From assembly GCA_902806565.1 (NCBI GenBank), contig CADCXA010000025.1:1922001-1986000 (forward strand): a stretch of DNA of 64,000 nucleotides. The letters run 5' to 3'. Of this stretch, positions 57,977-64,000 are shown in pieces (the first letter of the stretch is position 1; each line of letters opens with the position of its first letter). Below the pieces are notes generated by a model that worked only from the letters and a program-made list of their open reading frames with translations, searched no databases and was not told the origin of the DNA. Both the position numbers and the translations under genes were made by a program. The DNA comes from Hypoxylon rubiginosum (lineage: Eukaryota > Ascomycota > Sordariomycetes > Xylariales > Hypoxylaceae).

Positions 57977-60823
57977 TCATTGATCATCCTGTACGTCCTG
58001 AAATAGCTTCTGTATAGCAGGCAGGAAGGCCTGTGCCTTTCGAAAGTCGCCGAGCTTAACGCGCATGTAGTCGAACGCGACCAGTATCACCTCGTCGAGC
58101 CGTGCCTTGTCGGCGTCTTTGGCGTCGGCTCGTACTATGTCGAGATTTTCCTCCACGAGCGGCACCTTCTGATATCGCTGGGAGAAGTGGGTAAGCATGA
58201 CCCTCCTTGCCCCCATGCGCCGGCCCACCTCGATGGCTTCCGACATGGTTGAGTGCTTCTTGGCGAAGGCGTCGCCCTGGAGCTCATCGTCAAACGTGCT
58301 CTCGTGGATCAGCAGCGTCGCGCCCTGTCCGATCTTGACGAAACCTTCGAAATCGGGCCTGCAGTCACCTGAGTACGCGATCTTCAGGCCAGTAGGGAAA
58401 GTGAAGACGGTCGCGAGGGCGCCGAAACAGTGATGGACGAAGCAAGCATCGATCTGCTTCAAGCCAAGCATCTCGGTCTCTCCTTTCGTGAATATCCACG
58501 GCTTGCAGATTCGCGGATCAAGGCTCTCGGGGTCGCGTCCCATGAATGTGACAGTTTTAAGACGGTCAAAGCCGTAGTCCTCGACGCCTGCGTAGTCCCG
58601 GAGCCAGAGTATCATATGAGCATGAGACGCGACGAGAAGCTTAGGTAATGGCCACTGTTCCTTCGTTTCTTCGTGCCAGGCTTTAATAACAGAAGCTGTA
58701 CCCAGGTGGTGGTCCGCGTGCAAGTGGCTGATCCATATTCCTTTGAGTTCCCTTAAGATTTCGGGCAAGTCGTTGCCAAACACTCTGCGCAATTGTCCAA
58801 GTGTGTTTTCGCCACAGTCAAACAGATAGTTTCCGCAGCCCGGGACACGGACGAGAGTAGCAGACACGTTGCGATACTTAGATGGTAAAGCAGAGCCAGT
58901 TCCCAGAGTGATTATCTCTGCGTCTCGGTTTGGGATGTCCGATTCCACCTTTTCGATCTTGGCGAGAAATTCGGGATCTGAAACTTTTGCTTTCGCCTGT
59001 TCAGCCATTTCTAATACCTCATCGCTCAGGTCTTTTCGAGCCAGCTTTTCGATATCCGGGAATGGGATAATTTTGTCGTCTTGGTGTAAATATTGAGGTG
59101 AGAACTGGACCATTTTACCAGTGCGGCCAACTTCGTAGATAGATGAGGTGTCTGTCGGTATATTGGAAAGTGAAACCTCGTTGTTGTAAGCCGGCAAGGG
59201 GAACCGGTCGGGGTCAATACACCGAATCTTGAAGGCTTGAGTAGCCGCAGACTCTAGTGCAATCATATTCGGACAGCTGTCGGTCGAGGAAACGATATGC
59301 TTGATCAAAGAAAGTCTCTGCATGAACGCTTGTAACCGGGAGTCATTCTTAACTCCATCACCCAATATCCAGAATATAACATGGATACCTTTCATTATAG
59401 TATCTTCCGACCACTCTTTGCGATTCACGAGTCCATCGATATACGAATCGTCCGGCAAATCGACGAGAGCAAACCCATTTCCGGGGACAGTCTCTCCTAG
59501 AACCATTTCTGGAGTCACCACTGCCCCACTCCTGCTGACGGCATTTTTTCCGTTCGCGAGAAGCTTGAAATCGGTCTTGGCTACACCAAATCCTTCAGCT
59601 GCTTGGACGTTGAATTTTCCTCTTCGGTCATGACTCTTTACTATGTAGCACATGGACTGTTTTGAGGGCTCCGTCGACGGTAGTGTGCCGACCATGGCCC
59701 CTGGCCACGGTTGACGTACCAATACAGGTATGTCAGGTACTTCCTTTCCGCTCCCCGGCAAAGGGCCTGAATAAACCTGAATGTGTCCTTTCTCGCCTCG
59801 AACGAACACTTTCGCGGGCAGCTTCGCTTTATATAAGGTTGTCTCAACCAGTGCATCCATTCTCCAGTCCGAGTCAAACATCTGAGTGACTACCGTATTG
59901 AGCACTTCCCTGTCGTCGCCGTGTTCGGTGATAGCTGTCTGCGCAGACGTGGATCCTTGACGCGTTTCAGACGCCCCTGTAAACTCTTCATGTGTTCGCT
60001 TCTTGGGGCTAGATGGGGGGAGTGTACCAGATTGGACAGGCATATACCACACTTTGATGTTCGTGTCATGCCAATCCGGCACGGATGCCTCCTGTTTCGT
60101 CGAGCGAGGGTCGTCGCGGACTTCGTGTGGAGTGAGAGGAAGGCCCTTCCGGAAAATGAAGCGTCGGGCGGTGGCTAGTAGATATGCCGTGTTCTTCCCT
60201 CCATGGATTCCAACTCTCGGGGTCACAATCTCGGTCAGACGCTTTCCCTTCTTCTGTCGTTCTTTATTCTGGGCTATTAGGGCCTCTTTCTTTCCAGCCA
60301 GTGTATCGGCAAGAGTGAGGATTGTGCCAAGGAGCCCACCGGCATTGCGCCAGTTGATCAAGCCAGACAGAAAGATGTCTTCGACTTTTTGTAGGCCGAC
60401 ATTTCGTTGGACGAAAGCGCGCTGGGTCCCTTCGGCGATGTTTCCGAAGAGGTAGCGCTTGTTATCGAAATGGAGCAACAAACAGGTGCCACAGGTGTCG
60501 GCCGTGGGGGTTGTAACGAGCTGGACATAGTTCAACATCTTGGGACTGAATATTTGGGCGATGTCAATCGGCCGGGGTTTTTCAGATTGAGAGTGTTCCA
60601 AGAGTAGAAACCTAGCATTTATATTGAATCGTCTGTCTTTATGAGACGTTCGTAGCACCGTCACACGGCTGTCGTCGAATAGCTTCGTTGGGAGCGGCGC
60701 GTTGACGAAGGCAGCTCTCAAGCGCTGCCCAGAGCTTTCTTCCAGGTGTGGGTAATGGGCATTCGCTCTCCACCGTAGGGAAGGCCGACTTAACGTATTC
60801 CAGAGCACATTGTGACTCCGCAT
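57977..60823 (-). CDS. trz1: Long-form tRNase Z (3' tRNA processing endonuclease)
   Basis: Removes 3' trailers from precursor tRNAs in nucleus and mitochondria. A single 948-residue open frame. The C-terminal half is the active metallo-beta-lactamase domain: GTGSALPSKYRNVS, the zinc motif SHLHADHHLG, YSGDCRPD, HESTFDDEL, and HFSQRY near the end. The N-terminal half is the degenerate beta-lactamase copy typical of the long form; it starts at Met96 (MLNYVQLVTTPTADT, codon 60536-60538), which is where many relatives begin. The 95-residue extension before it is rich in Arg, Ser and Ala and poor in acidic residues at its start (MRSHNVLWNTLSRPSLRWRAN), as expected of a mitochondrial presequence. 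Two in-frame starts could give mitochondrial and nuclear forms (inference). Confidence 0.93.
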   Translation of the reverse strand: MRSHNVLWNTLSRPSLRWRANAHYPHLEESSGQRLRAAFVNAPLPTKLFDDSRVTVLRTSHKDRRFNINARFLLLEHSQSEKPRPIDIAQIFSPKMLNYVQLVTTPTADTCGTCLLLHFDNKRYLFGNIAEGTQRAFVQRNVGLQKVEDIFLSGLINWRNAGGLLGTILTLADTLAGKKEALIAQNKERQKKGKRLTEIVTPRVGIHGGKNTAYLLATARRFIFRKGLPLTPHEVRDDPRSTKQEASVPDWHDTNIKVWYMPVQSGTLPPSSPKKRTHEEFTGASETRQGSTSAQTAITEHGDDREVLNTVVTQMFDSDWRMDALVETTLYKAKLPAKVFVRGEKGHIQVYSGPLPGSGKEVPDIPVLVRQPWPGAMVGTLPSTEPSKQSMCYIVKSHDRRGKFNVQAAEGFGVAKTDFKLLANGKNAVSRSGAVVTPEMVLGETVPGNGFALVDLPDDSYIDGLVNRKEWSEDTIMKGIHVIFWILGDGVKNDSRLQAFMQRLSLIKHIVSSTDSCPNMIALESAATQAFKIRCIDPDRFPLPAYNNEVSLSNIPTDTSSIYEVGRTGKMVQFSPQYLHQDDKIIPFPDIEKLARKDLSDEVLEMAEQAKAKVSDPEFLAKIEKVESDIPNRDAEIITLGTGSALPSKYRNVSATLVRVPGCGNYLFDCGENTLGQLRRVFGNDLPEILRELKGIWISHLHADHHLGTASVIKAWHEETKEQWPLPKLLVASHAHMILWLRDYAGVEDYGFDRLKTVTFMGRDPESLDPRICKPWIFTKGETEMLGLKQIDACFVHHCFGALATVFTFPTGLKIAYSGDCRPDFEGFVKIGQGATLLIHESTFDDELQGDAFAKKHSTMSEAIEVGRRMGARRVMLTHFSQRYQKVPLVEENLDIVRADAKDADKARLDEVILVAFDYMRVKLGDFRKAQAFLPAIQKLFQDVQDDQ

Positions 60824-60962
60824 AGAGATTTCATTGACAAAGCCCAGCAGCTAGCGCAAGTCACACCATTAGTCTTATAGGCTAGGTACGTAGGATGTGA
60901 ATGCGAAGGAATTAGCAGTTAGCAGTAGAGAGAATTGGTAGTAGAGGGGCAAGCTGATTACC

Positions 60963-60983
60963 AAAAATAAAAATAAAAATAAT
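60963..60983 (+). repeat. (AAAAAT)n simple repeat
   Basis: Three to four A-rich hexamer units in the TRZ1 upstream region. Confidence 0.8.
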
Positions 60984-61086
60984 AGCCCCTCCAAATTCTT
61001 TATCTTATCAGTGCTTGTACGACTATACCAACTGTCCCACTAAAGCCGCCAGCTGCAAGATCCAACCCCTTTTCTCCTTTTCTACC

Positions 61087-61096
61087 TACCTAGGTA
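61087..61096. repeat. TACCTAGGTA palindrome
   Basis: Exact copy, preceded by a TACC half-site (CTACCTACCTAGGTA). Confidence 0.7.
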
Positions 61097-61250
61097 CTAC
61101 TACAATCAACACCTGGCTGGCATTCGATAAAAAAGAACGTTCCTGAGGTCATTTATACATTAGGCATATAATGCTATTATATTCGTTTCTAAGTTAAAAG
61201 AGATCTATAAAACCAATAATTGTCATAAAAAAAAGAATATACTTCAGTCT

Positions 61251-63302
61251 TCAAAACATCGACACTTCATTCCATTCTCCCCTTTTGCAGGACACGCTCC
61301 CACTCTGCAACCCCAACGCCGCCTCGATCGCCTTCTCTCCGCAGCGATCTCCAATCAGCAACGGCAGCCTCCAGCTCGCGTACTTGTCAGCTTTCCTGCC
61401 GTCGGAGAACGCGAAGGACGGCTCGTCCTCGTACTTCCACTGGGACAGGAGCCCGCACTTCTTGGCGTGGTCCCTGATCGTCCGGCCGTAGTCGCCGTCG
61501 TCCCAGTCGGTGACCTCCACCCGGAACCCGTACCACAGGTCCGACTTGCCGTTGTCCGTGCGCTGGCAGGCCACCTGCCGGTACCCGAGGTGGTTGTTCT
61601 TGTCGCCCGGGAAGCTGCCGTGGCGCGAGCCGTCGCCGTTGAGGGCGCGCACGCCGACCTGGTAGAACTCGCCGTAGTTGGGCCCGTTGATCCAGCCCGC
61701 GTCGTTCTTCTTGTCGTTGATGCACGTGTTGATCATCTTCTCGGTCGCGTCGTAGCAGTTGCTCCCGTCGTTCGTCACGTAAAAGTACAATTCCTTGTCC
61801 GCGGCGATCTTGACTGCGTACTCGCACCCGGTGTCGCTTTGGCGTGCCGCCGCGAAGTAGCCCTGAGGACTCGGGTTACCACTGTTCCCAGGCAGGCCCT
61901 GGATGTTCTCGCACTTGCCCTGGCAAGCTTGGTCGCGCATGCGGTATAAGAGTTCGCCAGCCGAGGCGTGGCCATCGGTTGTTACCCAGGAAGAAGGAAA
62001 GTTAGCGTTCAAGTTGGTGCCACTGCAGCTAGGCTGTTTATCAGATGGAAGAGGTTGAAAGTCTTTAGAACTACCACCCGAGCTTCCCGCCGAGCCTCCC
62101 AGGTCTCCAACCCATTGCTCCCACTGGCTCTTGTAGTCCGACGGGTACTGGTCACCGGTAGAGAATTTGTCGATCTCAGTCGTGTCGCCACTGCCTTCAT
62201 CATCAACGAAGCACGAATCGCCGACTTGTGCTGTATCGGGCGACGAAGCGTTATAATATACAGTGCCATCGTTCTGTATATCGAAGTCCTGGCCGCCGTG
62301 GGCTTCCGTGAGACCACTTGGCGTGATTGTCTGGAAAGGGGCCAAGGGAAGATGCGGGTAGATGCCGCCAATTTGGCTCTGGACGTAACGCGAGAGTGCG
62401 AACGAGGTATAACTATCCGCATTTCGCGAAGTCCAGAACCCCGGTGTCTGGCTATTGCGTGCTAGAATCTTGTTGTTCAGAGGCCCGGTTGCAGGATATG
62501 GCTTCTTTTTACCATCGACGTCTCTCATAGAGAATCTAATATCCGTGACATGAGTTGTACCTGTCGTCGCCTTTGTGGCCCAGTCGATGTGCATAAGTTC
62601 ATGGTACCACACCCATCCTACATTATAAACAGTCAGTTGATGAATTTTCTTACAGGCAGTGAGGGTAAAGGCGAGAACTCACCTTTGCTATAGGCATATG
62701 TGTCCATATTCGCCTTGGTTTGGATGTTCGCGGACTTGCCGTAGGCAATTTGGTCCTGGAAATTTGGAGCGTTGAAGTACCTAGGGCAGAAGTTGATTCT
62801 TGCTAGACCGCTGCTCGAATCCTTCTGGGACGTATATGCCCAGGGACCTTTGTTGCCGCATTTATCGCAGAAGTCTGAAGGATCATCACAGCGGACATGC
62901 AGTCTCCATGAGAACCAATCAGTCCATCCGCCTTGAATAGTAGCGTGCTGCTTTATTGCTTCTAAAATGAAGGTCGTTAGCTAATCTCGCCTAGACTGAA
63001 AGTGTCATAGTGGCTCCTATATTACCTTGAATGCGAGTCTGGTAAGCTTGAATATTAGCCGGAGGGCCTAAGTATTCCAAGGCTGCAGCCGAATTGAAAT
63101 CGATGTTATTGTCTGCGAAATACTGCTGGACAGGCCATACAGACTCCCATCCAGCTTTGATGGCTGCCTTCTGATTTTTTGAACATTTATTCCAATAGAC
63201 AAGACGTGTGTAGAAGTCGTCGAGTTGCTGCTCCGTCAAGTCTGCGGCAGGAGCTGCCAAAGCAGACACAGCGAAAGATAATAGAACGGTAAACAAAAGC
63301 AT
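61251..63302 (-). CDS. Secreted M35-like zinc metallopeptidase with Cys-containing C-terminal region
   Basis: Three exons, 63026-63302, 62683-62961 and 61251-62617, give 640 residues; the introns are 64 and 65 bp. A clear signal peptide (MLLFTVLLSFAVSALAAPA) opens the protein. The zinc motif WYHELMH (His191, Glu192, His195) straddles exon 3's start and is complete only after splicing. The following TGTTHVTD and NADSYTSFA resemble the GT...D and NADSY elements of aspzincins (M35, deuterolysin-like), so the third ligand may be Asp211 or Asp253; this is not decided. From about residue 380, after a Gly/Ser linker, comes a roughly 250-residue region with about ten Cys (ACQGKCENIQG, NCYDATEKMINTCI, GWINGPNYGEFYQVGVRA). 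I do not recognise it as a named domain, though similar segments may occur in other secreted fungal proteins. A secreted protease or effector is plausible. Confidence 0.82.
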
Positions 63303-64000
63303 GATAAATATTAAGTAATAATTATAGAAATTAACAAATATGCAAAACAGGTAGTGGCAGCTGTTGCCGTGCTAAAATAATATGTATAGCAAACTAGATA
63401 TTTTTGTCCATTAATCAAGGACATTAGAGATACCTTATATAGTTCAGACCTTGCCTACCTAAGGTATGTAGTGAAGTAGAAGAATTCATATTCTTGAAAA
63501 GTCACGATGGACCTAGTACAAGGCGACGCCGACAGCAGAGACATGGGCGTAGATGCTATTCCTACAAAGAGCGTCACCATCCCCTGCTATAGCATTCGCG
63601 AATGATACCCCTTAGCAGAGCTGGCCTCATCAGCCCTAAACTGTATTGCGGACATATGTTGGCGTCAGTATAAAACCATGTAACCCAATAGGAGAGTATA
63701 TTTAGTTGTAAGCAAAATGACAGATGATGGGGAGCCCCTGAAATTCAGCCTCCAACATCTTTTCAAGAACCATCTTAGAGGCACAGTTTAATGTACAGGC
63801 TTTTCTGATTCATTGGCTGAGAGAAAAGTCGCGAAAGTAGTACTTAAGAGCATCGAGCGAGAACGTAAGCTAGCTCAATATTGGACCAAGTCTCACAGGG
63901 ACTTTCTCTACCTACCTCGTAGTGTTGCACTCGGCATCTTGGCATAAGAATGTAATTCGCCCTTCTAGAATAAGCGTCTTACATCATTGGGACTTTGTGT
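63303..64000. other. Upstream region of metallopeptidase gene to window end
   Basis: About 0.7 kb of A+T-rich DNA that should hold the promoter of the minus-strand metallopeptidase gene. No other gene begins before the window ends, as far as I can see. Confidence 0.5.

Larger units (their letters stand above)
60824..61250. other. Intergenic region
   Basis: Upstream of TRZ1 and downstream of the metallopeptidase gene. It holds an (AAAAT)-type repeat at 60963-60983 and a TACCTAGGTA palindrome at 61087-61096; the rest is A+T-rich with no gene. Confidence 0.6.

Overview
The window looks like a euchromatic stretch of a filamentous ascomycete chromosome (Pezizomycotina, probably Sordariomycetes; the class is my inference from gene content and intergenic style). 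The evidence is genes split by short GT-AG introns (about 50-185 bp), wide intergenic spaces, and fungal-specific families: a Zn2Cys6 regulator, an NLR-like hydrolase-NACHT protein, a fungal sesquiterpene synthase, a LAMMER kinase, an Fzo1-type mitofusin and secreted S28 and M35-like peptidases. I support 17 protein genes and one intron-containing tRNA. I found no rRNA, CRISPR array or intact transposon.

Layout. 0-6 kb: a secreted GH20 glycosidase (minus) and the RIO1 ribosome-biogenesis kinase (plus). 6-17.5 kb, the most accessory part: an NLR-like protein (hydrolase-NACHT-degenerate ankyrin, minus), a lone class I sesquiterpene synthase (plus), and about 3 kb gene-free flanks on either side of it. 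17.5-27.4 kb, a housekeeping block: FZO1 (minus) and the ESCRT-III gene VPS2 (plus), which share a 0.7 kb divergent promoter region; an iron-containing alcohol dehydrogenase / maleylacetate reductase-like enzyme (minus); and the PP2C phosphatase PTC1 (plus). 30.4-38.7 kb: a large actin-linked ADF-H-like disordered protein, an acidic unknown protein, and a Zn2Cys6 transcription factor. 42-46.6 kb: a secreted S28 serine peptidase, tRNA-Arg(UCG) with a 13-nt intron, and the mitochondrial carrier sideroflexin. A 4.9 kb gene-free stretch follows. 51.5-61 kb: the LAMMER kinase, an intronless unknown protein of 714 residues, and tRNase Z. 61.2-63.3 kb: a secreted M35-like metallopeptidase with a large cysteine-containing C-terminal region.

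There is no evident operon or biosynthetic cluster. The terpene synthase has no P450, transporter or regulator beside it, and the Zn2Cys6 gene lies 24 kb away. The housekeeping genes cover ribosome and tRNA maturation (RIO1, TRZ1, tRNA-Arg), mitochondria (FZO1, sideroflexin) and endosomal sorting (VPS2). The secreted hydrolases and the NLR-like protein suggest a saprotrophic or plant-associated life style (inference).

All exon structures were built by hand from splice consensus, reading frame and recalled family motifs, and no alignment was run. The most uncertain points are the starts of the terpene synthase and of the GH20 gene. One pattern cuts across gene families: in several genes the 3' part is much richer in G+C than the 5' part of the same reading frame.
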